Assembly: GCF_014174165.1 (NCBI RefSeq) | Contig: NZ_JABEQN010000001.1 | Span: 310,001 to 374,000 of the forward strand | Direction: 5' to 3' | DNA: 64,000 bases | Origin: Gluconacetobacter dulcium | GTDB lineage: Bacteria > Pseudomonadota > Alphaproteobacteria > Acetobacterales > Acetobacteraceae | The notes under the pieces: generated by a model | Seen by the model: only the letters and a program-made list of their open reading frames with translations | What the model was told of the DNA's origin: nothing | Databases searched by the model: none | In this document: positions 45,308-54,760 of the stretch, piece after piece | How positions within the stretch are numbered: the stretch's first letter is position 1 | Layout: each line of letters starts with the position of its first letter | Position numbers and translations under genes: made by a program

Positions 45308-47044
45308 TCAGCGTTTGAGCAGATTGGTCTTGGCGAGATCGAGGATTTCATCCCCGCGCCCGTTCATGATCGCCCGCAGGATATAGAGGCTGAATCCCTT
45401 CACCTGCTCGGCCTTGATCGTCGGCGGCAGGGAAAGTTCCTGCGTGGCAGTCACCACGTCCAGCAGCGCCGGCCCGTCATGCGCCATGATTTCGGCCACA
45501 GCCCCCGGCAGATCGCCCGGATCTTCCACCCGCATGGCATGGATGCCCATGGCCCGCGCCATCGCCGCGAAATCCGGATTCTTCAGGTCGACCCCGACAT
45601 CGACAAACCCCGCCGCCTTCATCTCCAACGCCACGAAACCCAGCACGCCATTATTGAATATAACAATTTTCACCGGAAGCTTCTGCTGCGTCAGCGTGAT
45701 CAGGTCCCCCATCAGCATGGTAAAGCCGCCATCGCCCGACAACGACACGACCTGCCGCCCCGGCTGCGCAGCCTGGATACCGATCGCATGCGCCATGGCA
45801 TTGGCCATGGACCCATGCACCCACGACCCGACCAGACGGCGCCTGCCATTCATCTTGAGGTAACGGGCGGCCCAGATGGTCGGCGTGCCGACATCCGCCG
45901 TAAACACCGCATCGTCCGACGCCGCCTCGCTGACCAGTTTCGCGAGATACTGGGGATGGATCGGCCTCCGCCCCGGCGTACCGACCGCCAGATCGTCCAG
46001 CCCCTCGCGGGCCTTGGCATAAAGGCCCAGGCTGGTGTCCAGATGCGTCCGGTCCGCCTTCACCGTCAGCTTCGGCAGCAGCGCGGCGATCGTCGTCCCC
46101 ACATCTCCGACCAGCCCCAGATCCAGCTTGCAGCGCCGCCCCAGATTCTCCGGCCGGATATCCACCTGCACGATCCGGACATCCGTAGGCAGAAACTGCT
46201 TGTACGGAAAATCGGTCCCAAGCATCAGCAGCAGGTCACATCCCTGCATCGCGGCATAACCCGACGAAAACCCGATAAAGCCCGTCATGCCGACATCATA
46301 GGGATTGTCGTATTCAACCCACTCCTTGCCACCGAGGGCATGTACGGTCGGGCTCTTCAGCGCCTCCGCCAGTTGCATGAGCGGCCCATGCGCCCCGGCA
46401 CATCCCCGCCCGCAGAACAGGGTAATACGCGCGGCACCGTTCAGCATCTCCGCCAGCGCATCCAGTTCGGCCTCCGCCGGCAGCACGCGCGGCTGCGGCG
46501 GCAGCAACGCCCGCCGCGCGGCCGGCGCGCGCGCCGGCGCCGGCCGCAGCGCGACATCTCCCGGTATCACCACCACCGCCACGCCGCGCTGCCCCACGGC
46601 GGCCCGAATGGCATTTTCCAGCACATAGGGAAGCTGCGCGGGGTCGGAGACGAGTTCGCAATAATGGCTGCATTCGCGAAACAAGTTCTGCGGATGCGTT
46701 TCCTGGAAATACCCCCCGCCGATCTCGGCCGACGGAATCTGCGCCGCAATAGCCAGCACCGGCGTCCGGCTGCGATGCGCGTCGAACAGGCCGTTGATCA
46801 GATGCAGATTTCCCGGCCCGCACGACCCCGCGCAGACGGCCAGCCCGTTCGTCACCTGCGCTTCGCCGGCGGCCGCGAACGCCGCGACCTCCTCATGGCG
46901 CACATGCACCCACTCGATCGCGGGCCGCAGACGCAATGCCTCGGTCAGGCCATTGAGACTATCGCCAACAATGCCGTAAATCCGGCTTACACCGGCTTCG
47001 ACAAGCGTATCGGCAATCAGGTCGGCAACAGTGCTGGAAGGCAT
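45308..47044 (-). CDS. poxB: Thiamine-pyrophosphate enzyme, pyruvate oxidase/PoxB-like
   Basis: A 578-residue ThDP-dependent enzyme. The N-terminal Pyr domain has [16 protein letters not shown] and the catalytic Glu in [13 protein letters not shown]. The central domain binds a nucleotide (probably FAD). The C-terminal PP domain has [15 protein letters not shown] and FNNGVLGF, the GDG-NN ThDP-binding motif. The closest functional match is quinone-dependent pyruvate dehydrogenase, which oxidises pyruvate to acetate and CO2 at the membrane. The start at 47044 ([18 protein letters not shown]) fits the family. It is a single-gene unit. Acetolactate-synthase-like alternatives are less likely but not excluded. 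Confidence 0.85.
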   Translation of the reverse strand: MPSSTVADLIADTLVEAGVSRIYGIVGDSLNGLTEALRLRPAIEWVHVRHEEVAAFAAAGEAQVTNGLAVCAGSCGPGNLHLINGLFDAHRSRTPVLAIAAQIPSAEIGGGYFQETHPQNLFRECSHYCELVSDPAQLPYVLENAIRAAVGQRGVAVVVIPGDVALRPAPARAPAARRALLPPQPRVLPAEAELDALAEMLNGAARITLFCGRGCAGAHGPLMQLAEALKSPTVHALGGKEWVEYDNPYDVGMTGFIGFSSGYAAMQGCDLLLMLGTDFPYKQFLPTDVRIVQVDIRPENLGRRCKLDLGLVGDVGTTIAALLPKLTVKADRTHLDTSLGLYAKAREGLDDLAVGTPGRRPIHPQYLAKLVSEAASDDAVFTADVGTPTIWAARYLKMNGRRRLVGSWVHGSMANAMAHAIGIQAAQPGRQVVSLSGDGGFTMLMGDLITLTQQKLPVKIVIFNNGVLGFVALEMKAAGFVDVGVDLKNPDFAAMARAMGIHAMRVEDPGDLPGAVAEIMAHDGPALLDVVTATQELSLPPTIKAEQVKGFSLYILRAIMNGRGDEILDLAKTNLLKR

Positions 47045-47259
47045 CCAATTTCTCCAGAAATAGGGCGTACGGGTCAGAAGGAAGGTCGAACCATCCCCAC
47101 GCAGCGCCACCCCTCACCCCCGGTCAGCGCACCAACACATGAACGGAACGCCATTGTCCCGGTTCCCTCATCCTGCCCCGGCACCCGCCCCGTTCTGCCG
47201 GCATGACGACGGAATCCGGCCTTTCCCAACCGGTCTCCATCCGTCTGCCGGCCCGGCCA

Positions 47260-48168
47260 TCACGCCATGATCGCACGATTGATCAAAGCGATCTGGTCAG
47301 TGCAGAGCGCGGCCAGGCGCTTCGCGTCGTTACCCGGAGAAACCCCGGGCGGAACGATCACCTGCACGGGAAAGACGCATTCCACATCCAGTGGACGGAT
47401 CGTCAATTGCTCACGATGCGCAAACGCGGTCACCACATCCACCACCGCCACGCCCAGCCCGTTCTGGACCATGGCACAGGCGCAGGCACTGTTCTGGGTT
47501 TCGACGAATGATGTCGCTTCCAGCCCGTTCTGGCTGAAATATTCCCCGATCGGATTGCCCAGGGCGAATTGCTGCGAAAAGAAGATCAACCGGTGCCGCA
47601 CCAGATCCTTCACCCTGATCCGCCTTGCCCGCGTCAGCGGATGTCCATGCGGTGCCACCACGGCGGCATGAATCATCAGCGTGCGGTCGATCGTCACACT
47701 GCCCGTCCCCTGCACCGGCAGGGCGAAGCCGATATCCGCGCCATTGCTGCCGACCATATGATGCACGTCCAGCGAACTGAGCACTGACAGCGAGAAGCGC
47801 AGTTCCGGCCGCACGGCAATCCAGGACGGCAACGCACCGGGCAGCAGATGGGTACCGATCGCCGGCATGGCGGCAATCCGGATCTGCACCCCCTTTGCAT
47901 GCCGCAGCCCGTTCAGCGTCACGTCCACATTGCGCATGGCGCCGAACAGGCCCTTCAGGTCCGCCATCAGCACATGGGCCGCATCGGTCGGCGCCAGCCG
48001 GCGGCGCGCGCGGTCGAACAGCGCAGTGCCGGTCTCGGCCTCCAGATGCCGGATCAGCTTGGTGATCGCAGGCTGCGACAGATGCATCATCCGCGCCGCC
48101 GCGCTGACCGACCCGGTCTGGCACACGGCCATGAAAGCACGAAGCTGGTGGAAACGTTGGGGCGTCAT
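47260..48168 (-). CDS. LysR-family regulator of Cluster B
   Basis: A 302-residue LysR-type regulator. The helix-turn-helix is at about residues 5-62 (GSVSAAARMMHLSQPAITKLI) and a substrate-binding domain follows, with the usual segment NGLGVAVVDVVTAF. The start at 48168 (MTPQRFHQLRAF) was chosen by family comparison; the upstream open stretch is AT-rich and probably promoter. It diverges from the TonB receptor gene with about 138 bp between starts, so Cluster B (receptor, FAD oxidoreductase, multicopper oxidase) is its likely target. Sequence features resemble activators such as CbbR/GalR-type LysR proteins, but the ligand is unknown. Confidence 0.88.
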   Translation of the reverse strand: MTPQRFHQLRAFMAVCQTGSVSAAARMMHLSQPAITKLIRHLEAETGTALFDRARRRLAPTDAAHVLMADLKGLFGAMRNVDVTLNGLRHAKGVQIRIAAMPAIGTHLLPGALPSWIAVRPELRFSLSVLSSLDVHHMVGSNGADIGFALPVQGTGSVTIDRTLMIHAAVVAPHGHPLTRARRIRVKDLVRHRLIFFSQQFALGNPIGEYFSQNGLEATSFVETQNSACACAMVQNGLGVAVVDVVTAFAHREQLTIRPLDVECVFPVQVIVPPGVSPGNDAKRLAALCTDQIALINRAIMA

Positions 48169-48306
48169 CGACTTCGCTACCTGTAGATATGAAAAGGCAA
48201 ACAAAAAGAATTTGTAGTTATCATGACAGAGCCGTAACAGACAAATCAGAAATTCCCTCGTTTCCGTAACGAAGGCCATATTTCAGCACGCGGAGATCCA
48301 GAGACC
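48169..48306. promoter_or_regulatory. LysR-TonB receptor divergent promoter region
   Basis: This 138-bp gap is AT-rich (about 48175-48260) compared with its neighbours and must contain the promoters of both divergent genes. A LysR-type T-N11-A site is expected, but I could not single one out. Confidence 0.4.
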
Positions 48307-50880
48307 ATGTCTGTTCGGTCGTCCACTCGGGCAAAGCTTCTATTGTCCGCTTTCTTTTCGTTTTCGATGATCTCGTCCGTTTCCGCGGCACCCGGAAAGA
48401 ACGCCGAGGCCGACCCGGACAGGACCGGCAACGGCAACGGCAGTCGCCACAATGTCGGCAGGCCGATGCCGAAGCCCGCGCCATCGGCATCGGCATCGGC
48501 ATCGGCGCATAGTGTCAGCACCACGCCCCGCGGCATCCGTCCCCCGGCCGCCGCCGAACTCCCGCCCCCCCAGGAAGCCATCATCGTCACCGGCACCCAT
48601 GCCGGAAACCGTCGGGTCTATGATTCCGTCAGCCCTATTTCCGTCATCTCGTCCCAGTCTCTCAAGCAGACGGGCCAGGTCAATCTGATCGACGCCATCG
48701 TCAGGCTGGACCCGTCGATCACGGCACAACAGGTCGGCAAGGGGGGCGCCAGCCTGGCCTCGACCCTCCGGATGCGCGGCCTGAGCCCCAACGAGGTCCT
48801 GGTGCTGGTCGACGGAAAGCGGCGCCATACCACCGCCACCATCAGCACCTCCTCCGGCCCGGAAAAAGGCTCAAGCGGCGTCGACATCAACATGATTCCC
48901 ACCAACGCCGTCGACCATATCGAGGTGTTGCGTGACGGCGCGGCCGCCATGTACGGGTCCGACGCGATTGCCGGCGTCATCAATATCGTTCTCAAGAAAA
49001 GGGCCACCGGTTTCTCAGCCAGCGCCCAGACGGGAGCGAACGCCTATAACGGCGACGGCTGGCAGACCCAGATCAATCTCGGCTACGGCCTGACATTCGG
49101 CAATACCGGTTATTTCCGCATCGACGGCCAGTACACGCACGCCGATCACATGGTCCCCCCGACCTACGATGTCGGCGCAAAGACCTATCATTTTCCGCCA
49201 TCCAGCAACCACATCACCAGCACGCCCGAGGAAACGCGCGGCAACATCGCCCTGTCCTTCGGCGCCGATCTCACCGAAGGCATCCAGGGATACGGCAATA
49301 TTCTCTACACCCATCGCCACAACGAAGCGTACGAGAACTACCGCTACCCCAACGCCCTGCCGGGTCTCTACCCCTACGGCTACTCCCCGGTCGAGACGAA
49401 TGACGAGAACGACTATTCGGCCACCCTGGGCCTGAAGGGCCACAATCTCTTCGGCTGGACATGGGATCTCAGCACCACCTATGGCGCCGACAACAGCCGC
49501 ATCGGCACCATCAATACTGCCAACGTGGACCTCTACCAGCATACCGGCTCCACCCCCACGAGCATGATGGATACCAAGTACAATCTTGCACAATGGACCA
49601 ATAATTTCGACGTCAAGAAAGATTTCAACATCGCGCATACGGTTCCCGTCACCGTAGCGGCCGGCGCGGAACACCGGCTCGAAACCTATCAGCTATGGGC
49701 AGGCGACGTCGCATCCTACGAACGCGGCGGCGCACAGGGTTACGGCGGTCTCATGCCTTCGAATGCAGGCAAATGGAGCCGCGATATCTGGGCCGCCTAT
49801 CTCGATGGCGATTTCCACTTCACGAAGAAATGGGAAGTCGATTTCGCCGGCCGGTTCGAACATTATACCGACGGATCGGGCAACACCGAGACGGGAAAAG
49901 TCTCCACGCGCTATAACTTCAGCAGAAGAATCGCCATTCGCGGCACCTTCAGCAACGGCTTCGAAGCCCCCTCCCTGCTGCAGGAGCATTTCAGTTCCAC
50001 CAATACATCGGTGACCAGCGCCTCGGCGCTGCTGTCTCCCAACAGCCCCGGCGGCAGGTATCTCGGCGGCCAGGCCCTCAAGCCCGAGCGCTCCACCAGC
50101 GCGGAAGGCGGCATCGTCATCGAGCCGATCGACCGGCTGCATGTTTCAGCCGATGTCTACCAGATCAATATTCGCGACCGTATCTATGTCGGTGGCTCCA
50201 CCTACGGGCAGACGGCGGCTCAGGCAATCACCCTCTCGGGCGCGGAACTGCCGACGACCGTCTCCCCGCAGCAGGTCAGTGCGCTTTACTTCGCCAATGT
50301 CGGCAGCACCAGAACCCAGGGCCTGGATATCCGCTCCGATTATTCATACGTCTCCCGGCGCTTCGGAACCTTCACCCCCTCCCTGTCTCTCAGCCTCACC
50401 CGTACCCGTCTCCAGCACATCAACACCGATGCCAACGGCACCCCCTACCTGAACGAACAGACATCGGCCTTTCTGACCACCACGTCGCCCCGCAGCAAGA
50501 TCATCCTCCAGTTGCACTGGACCTATCACAACTGGGACGCCACGATCCGGCAGACCCGGTATGGCGAAACGTCCGATATGCTGACCTACCAGGACCAGAC
50601 GCCCGCCGGCGCCACCTGCAAGGGGCAGCCCCTGGCCTATTCGAATGTCTGCTGGTCCAAATTCACCAATACGCCGGCATGGCTGACCGATCTCGAAGTC
50701 GGCTACCGCCCGCTTCCCGATCTGCATATCGCCTTCGGTGCAAACAATATCTTCAATGTCCGGCCCAGAAAGGTACCGCTGGACGTCAATTACCGCGGCG
50801 CCAGCCCCTACGACCTGAACGCCTCGGGGATTTCCTTCACCGGCGGCTACTACTACGGCCGCATCGACCTGACGCTTTAA
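48307..50880 (+). CDS. TonB-dependent outer-membrane receptor of Cluster B
   Basis: An 857-residue TonB-dependent transporter. A signal peptide (LLLSAFFSFSMISSVSAA) is followed by a Pro/Ser/Ala-rich linker containing SASASASA, then the TonB-box-like EAIIVTGTHAG. The plug domain shows VLVLVDGKRRHTTATI and IEVLRDGAAAMYGSDAIAGV with INIVLKK. The long barrel ends YYYGRIDLTL. The DGAAAMYGSDAIAGVIN plug signature is common in receptors for non-siderophore substrates, so an organic nutrient is as likely as iron. It is followed after 40 bp by the FAD oxidoreductase gene. Confidence 0.92.
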   Translation: MSVRSSTRAKLLLSAFFSFSMISSVSAAPGKNAEADPDRTGNGNGSRHNVGRPMPKPAPSASASASAHSVSTTPRGIRPPAAAELPPPQEAIIVTGTHAGNRRVYDSVSPISVISSQSLKQTGQVNLIDAIVRLDPSITAQQVGKGGASLASTLRMRGLSPNEVLVLVDGKRRHTTATISTSSGPEKGSSGVDINMIPTNAVDHIEVLRDGAAAMYGSDAIAGVINIVLKKRATGFSASAQTGANAYNGDGWQTQINLGYGLTFGNTGYFRIDGQYTHADHMVPPTYDVGAKTYHFPPSSNHITSTPEETRGNIALSFGADLTEGIQGYGNILYTHRHNEAYENYRYPNALPGLYPYGYSPVETNDENDYSATLGLKGHNLFGWTWDLSTTYGADNSRIGTINTANVDLYQHTGSTPTSMMDTKYNLAQWTNNFDVKKDFNIAHTVPVTVAAGAEHRLETYQLWAGDVASYERGGAQGYGGLMPSNAGKWSRDIWAAYLDGDFHFTKKWEVDFAGRFEHYTDGSGNTETGKVSTRYNFSRRIAIRGTFSNGFEAPSLLQEHFSSTNTSVTSASALLSPNSPGGRYLGGQALKPERSTSAEGGIVIEPIDRLHVSADVYQINIRDRIYVGGSTYGQTAAQAITLSGAELPTTVSPQQVSALYFANVGSTRTQGLDIRSDYSYVSRRFGTFTPSLSLSLTRTRLQHINTDANGTPYLNEQTSAFLTTTSPRSKIILQLHWTYHNWDATIRQTRYGETSDMLTYQDQTPAGATCKGQPLAYSNVCWSKFTNTPAWLTDLEVGYRPLPDLHIAFGANNIFNVRPRKVPLDVNYRGASPYDLNASGISFTGGYYYGRIDLTL
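48483..48506 (+). repeat. ATCGGC hexanucleotide repeat (four copies)
   Basis: Four tandem copies of ATCGGC lie in the linker region of the TonB receptor gene and encode alternating Ser-Ala. Gain or loss of a unit would keep the frame, so it would change only the linker length. Confidence 0.7.
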
Positions 50881-50920
50881 AAAAACACGAATATAAAACA
50901 GACGTTCAGAAGGAAACGAT

Positions 50921-52795
50921 ATGGGAAACGGCAGCAGTGAGGATCGCCGTCTGGGCATGGGGGGTGGCACCACGCGGCGAGACTTCCTGAACGGCAGATC
51001 CCGCCCGGTGGGGGGCTGCCCGGTCGCGGGGCACGATCCCGGTGGCATCGACGATTTTTCCGGTTATGGCGGCGTCGGAGATTATGCCGGCGCCAACGGC
51101 AACACATTGCCGGTGCTGACGGCGGCACACCGCGTGCGCGATGGATTGCACGCCGCCCTGTCCGCCGCCCCGCTCCCTGGCGAGGAAGTCGAATCCTACG
51201 ACCTGGTGATCGTCGGCAGCGGCCTGACCGGCCTGATGGCGGCAAAGGAATATCAGGCACGGACCGGCGGCACCCGGCGCTGCCTGATCCTCGACAACCA
51301 CCCGATCTTCGGCGGCGAAGCCCGGCAGAACGAATTCATGGTCGAAGGCACCCGCCTGCTCGGGCCGCAGGGATCGAACGATTTCCTGGCCCCGAAACCC
51401 GATGCCGACACGCCGATCGGCACCCTGTTTCGCGAATGCGGCATCCCTTACGATTTCGCCGTGCAGAACTGGGACGCATCGCTGAAGAAACTGCGCTTCT
51501 CTTTCGACAATTATTCAAACATGGACGGCTTCAACGAAAAACAGGTCGATGTCGCCTATCGTTTCCAGACCAGGGACGGCGCCCGACATCCCTACTGGGC
51601 CGAAAATATCTGGCAGGACGATCTGGCGCGCACCCCCTTCCCGCCCGAAGTCCGGCAGAGCCTCCTGCGCTGGCGACGGGGCGAGGGCACCGTCCACGCC
51701 GACGATCCAAAGGCCCTCGATCAGGTCGATTACCGCACCTATCTGGAAAAGATGTGCGGCTACCGGCCCGAAGTGACGGCATTCCACCAGCCGGTCGTGG
51801 GCCTGCTGGGCGGCGTCAGCGCCGATGCGATCTCCGCACGCTACGGCATGCATCTGGTCTCGCATTCCAATCGCCTGACCTACTCCTTCCCCGGTGGCAA
51901 CGCGCTGCTGGGGCGTTATCTTGCCGGCCAGCTGATCCCGGGCCTGTTCCCCGGCGGCATGTCGTTCTCCGCCATGCAATGGGGCCGCATCGACCCGACC
52001 CGGCTGGATGCGGACGGTCCGGTCCGCATCCGTCAGAACGCCACGGTGGTTTCGGTCAGCCATCGCGGCGGCGACCCGGCATCGGGCATCGTCGACGTGG
52101 CCTATGCCCGCGCCGGCTGCACACGCCACGTCCGCGCGCGCGCCGTCATCATGGCAACAGGCGGCTGGATCACCAAGCATGTGGTACGCGACCTGCCGGC
52201 CGATATCCGCGCCGCCTACGACCGGTTCTGCTACGCGCCCGCCCTGGTGGCAAACGTGGCGCTCAGGAACTGGCGTTTCCTCTACCGGCTGAATGCAACG
52301 GCGGCCCGCTGGATGGATGACGGCACGATGTTCGGCTTCTGCGCCAATATCCGCCAGTCGATCGTCACGCCGGACTATGATCCGCCGCTGCACCCAGACC
52401 GGCCGGCGCTGCTGACCTTCTATATGGGCCTCTACACGCCCGGCCTGAGCGCATGGGAACAGGGCGCGCGCGGCCGGATGCGCCTGCTGTCGACCAGCTA
52501 CGCGGAATACGAGCGCATCATCCGGGCCCAGATGGCGGCGATGTTCGCCGATGCCGGGTTCGACCCGGCACGTGACATCGACGGCATCATCCTCAATCGC
52601 TGGGGCCACGCCCGGGTCATCCAGACACCGGGTTTCTATTACGGTCTTGGCGGTCAGCCTCCGGGGCGCGAAATCGTAGCGCGCGGCTTCGGCCGCATCG
52701 CCATCGCCCATGCCGAACTCAACGGCGCACAGAACTATACCGGCGCCTTCCAGCACGGAATCCGCGCCGGCCGGGAGGTCGCATCATGGCAGTGA
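50921..52795 (+). CDS. FAD-dependent oxidoreductase, spermidine dehydrogenase-like
   Basis: A 624-residue flavoprotein. The dinucleotide-binding motif DLVIVGSGLTGLMAAKEY is at about residue 93, followed by LILDNHPIFGGEARQNEF. These are typical of the periplasmic NAD(P)/FAD oxidoreductases related to spermidine dehydrogenase. The N-terminus has a Tat-like TTRRDFLNG, and DFSGYGGVGDYAGANGNT is a family segment. Between them, however, the stretch expected to be the hydrophobic core of a Tat signal is RSRPVGGCPVAGHDPGGIDD, which is not hydrophobic. Export is therefore doubtful. It overlaps the multicopper oxidase gene by 10 bp. Substrate unknown; an amine is a reasonable guess. Confidence 0.8.
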   Translation: MGNGSSEDRRLGMGGGTTRRDFLNGRSRPVGGCPVAGHDPGGIDDFSGYGGVGDYAGANGNTLPVLTAAHRVRDGLHAALSAAPLPGEEVESYDLVIVGSGLTGLMAAKEYQARTGGTRRCLILDNHPIFGGEARQNEFMVEGTRLLGPQGSNDFLAPKPDADTPIGTLFRECGIPYDFAVQNWDASLKKLRFSFDNYSNMDGFNEKQVDVAYRFQTRDGARHPYWAENIWQDDLARTPFPPEVRQSLLRWRRGEGTVHADDPKALDQVDYRTYLEKMCGYRPEVTAFHQPVVGLLGGVSADAISARYGMHLVSHSNRLTYSFPGGNALLGRYLAGQLIPGLFPGGMSFSAMQWGRIDPTRLDADGPVRIRQNATVVSVSHRGGDPASGIVDVAYARAGCTRHVRARAVIMATGGWITKHVVRDLPADIRAAYDRFCYAPALVANVALRNWRFLYRLNATAARWMDDGTMFGFCANIRQSIVTPDYDPPLHPDRPALLTFYMGLYTPGLSAWEQGARGRMRLLSTSYAEYERIIRAQMAAMFADAGFDPARDIDGIILNRWGHARVIQTPGFYYGLGGQPPGREIVARGFGRIAIAHAELNGAQNYTGAFQHGIRAGREVASWQ

Positions 52796-54177
52796 ATGAG
52801 ATTCCCCCCGTCACGCGGCGCCAGGCGCTGCTGGCTGGCGGTGCGGCGGGGCTTCTCCTGCGTCCGGGCACCAGCCACGCCGCACCGTCCCCCGCTTCGC
52901 TCCCCGTCCGCCCCACCACGCTGCACATCGCTCCCACCACGGTCGAACTGGCACCGGGCATCACCCGGCGGGTGCTGGCCTATAACGGCCAGGTCCCAGG
53001 TCCGGTACTGCGCCTGCCCGAAGGCCGGCCGGCCTGGATTCGCGTGACGAACGGCAGCGACGCACCGGAACTGGTCCATTGGCACGGCCTGGATGTCGGC
53101 GCCGTGCCCGACGGCGCGACCGAGGAAGGCTCGTCGATCATCCAGCCGGGCGGCACGCTGGACTACCGCTTCGTGCCCCCCCGCTCCGGCACGCGCTGGT
53201 ATCATACGCACACCATGGCGATGATGGATTTCTCACGCGCCCTGTATAGCGGCCAGTTCGGCTTCCTGATCGTCGAACCGCGCCGCGATCCCGGCCGTTA
53301 CGACCGCGAAGTGCTGCTGGCAGCCCATCACTGGGATGCCGACCTGCCCGATATGCCCCGGTCGCCCGAAGAATGCGCCACGCCGCGCTACCGCTACGCC
53401 ACCTTCAACGGCCGGTTGATGCAGGCGGCCGAGCCGATACGCGTGCGGCAGGGCGAGCGGGTGCTGTTCCGCTTCCTCAATGCCAGCGCGACCGAGACCG
53501 TTTCCCTGGCCCTGCCGGGCCACGCCTTCACCGTGGTCGCACTGGACGGCAATCCGGTCGCCAATCCCGCGCCGGTATCGGTCATCACACTGGGCGTCGC
53601 CGAGCGGGTGGATGCCATTGTCCATATGAACCGCCCGGGCTGCTGGGTGCTGGGCCCGACCGACCCCATACAGCAGACCACCGGCCTCGGACGGGTCATC
53701 GAATACGCCGGCAGAAGCGGATCACCCGTCTGGACCCCACCCCCGGCGTCCGACTGGGATTACGCCCTGTTCGGCGGCACCGCCGCCCCCCCGGTCGAAG
53801 AGCTGCGTCTGGACGGCATCTTCCCGATGCTGTTCGAACGGCGGCCGATGCCGGACGGAATGGAGGGCTGGACGATCAACGGCCGCTCCTATGCCGACCT
53901 TCCGCCACTCCATGTCCGCGCGGGCGGGCGCTATCTGTTTCGCTGGATCAATCTCAGCGGCTGCGCGCATCCGCTCCACCTGCACCGGCATAACTTCACC
54001 GTCCTGCGTCATGGCATGCGCCGGATCGGCCCGATCGAGAAGGACACCGTCCAGATCGGACGTTTCGATACGATCGACGCCCTGTTCACCGCAGACAACC
54101 CTGGGGACACGCTGTTCCACTGCCATCACCAGATGCACATGGACTACGGATTCATGCAGATGCTCCGCTACACCTGA
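52786..54177 (+). CDS. Exported multicopper oxidase
   Basis: A 463-residue laccase-like multicopper oxidase. A Tat signal (VTRRQALLAGGAAGLLL, ending near TSHA) directs it folded to the periplasm. Four copper motifs are present: HWHGLDV (about 98), WYHTHTMA (about 138), HPLHLHRHNF (about 395) and HCHHQMHMDYGF (about 445). In the last motif the position equivalent to the axial Met of CueO is Phe, which in laccases goes with a higher redox potential. It is co-transcribed with the flavoprotein and receptor. It could oxidise a phenol or metal ion, or serve as the oxygen-reducing partner of the flavoenzyme. Confidence 0.9.
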   Translation: MAVNEIPPVTRRQALLAGGAAGLLLRPGTSHAAPSPASLPVRPTTLHIAPTTVELAPGITRRVLAYNGQVPGPVLRLPEGRPAWIRVTNGSDAPELVHWHGLDVGAVPDGATEEGSSIIQPGGTLDYRFVPPRSGTRWYHTHTMAMMDFSRALYSGQFGFLIVEPRRDPGRYDREVLLAAHHWDADLPDMPRSPEECATPRYRYATFNGRLMQAAEPIRVRQGERVLFRFLNASATETVSLALPGHAFTVVALDGNPVANPAPVSVITLGVAERVDAIVHMNRPGCWVLGPTDPIQQTTGLGRVIEYAGRSGSPVWTPPPASDWDYALFGGTAAPPVEELRLDGIFPMLFERRPMPDGMEGWTINGRSYADLPPLHVRAGGRYLFRWINLSGCAHPLHLHRHNFTVLRHGMRRIGPIEKDTVQIGRFDTIDALFTADNPGDTLFHCHHQMHMDYGFMQMLRYT

Positions 54178-54193
54178 CCTCCGGGAAGGCGCT

Positions 54194-54211
54194 CCGGGCC
54201 GACCGGCCCGG
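54194..54211 (+). terminator. Terminator hairpin of Cluster B
   Basis: Arms CCGGGCC / GGCCCGG with a 4-nt loop, followed by CTCTTTC, lie 17 bp after the multicopper oxidase stop and just before the convergent small gene. It could serve both strands. Confidence 0.6.
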
Positions 54212-54216
54212 CTCTT

Positions 54217-54474
54217 TCAGGACGGAGATTTCGCCTTGCTCTGCCGGGGCTTCTTTTTCCCCGCCGGCTCGAACATCGCCCGACAGCGCGGCGACAACTG
54301 ATCGATCTTCTTTTTCATGCAGGCGGTTATCTTGTCTTCGTTGGGAATGGCGAAGGTGCACAGCTTGATCGCATCTCCGCGACAGGCTGCGCTCTGCTCC
54401 TCCCGCGACGCCGCATGTGCCGTGCTCACGAAGAGCGCGGGGATGGCAAACAAGGCAAATGCAGAAACTCTCAA
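54217..54474 (-). CDS. Small exported cysteine-containing protein
   Basis: An 85-residue protein if translation starts at a TTG (54472-54474), which is preceded by GGGGAG at good spacing. That start gives a clean signal peptide (RVSAFALFAIPALFVSTAHA). The open frame continues upstream to 54582, but that part is Arg-rich and unlike a signal. The mature part has four Cys in a regular pattern (AACRGDAIKLC, ITACMKKKIDQLSPRC) and a Lys-rich tail. Similar short proteins with this helical Cys pattern are widespread in alphaproteobacteria, without known function to my knowledge. Periplasmic location is inferred. Confidence 0.65.
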   Translation of the reverse strand: MRVSAFALFAIPALFVSTAHAASREEQSAACRGDAIKLCTFAIPNEDKITACMKKKIDQLSPRCRAMFEPAGKKKPRQSKAKSPS

Positions 54475-54760
54475 GGCGACTTCTCCCCAAAAGCCGGAGG
54501 ATCGACGAAGGGCGCCCCGAAAGGTACGGTTCAACGAGGCATGCCAACGCGAAATGCGGCGGATATCCTTCCGATAACGCATTCAACCATCAAGAGTTCT
54601 CTGCCGGGCCGTTCCCATCGGGCATGCGCTGGTTCGTGATCCCACCAGGCGCTTTCGCGCCGCATCCGGATCATGTTCCGACCGTTCCGCCATGCTCCAT
54701 TTGCCTTGCAGGCCGCCTTCCAGTCATAATTCATGACAGTTTCAGAACGGGAGCGGAGCA

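Noticed and set aside
48483-48506. Hexanucleotide repeat as a phase-variation switch
   Set aside because: The unit is six bases, so changes keep the reading frame and cannot switch the receptor on or off.
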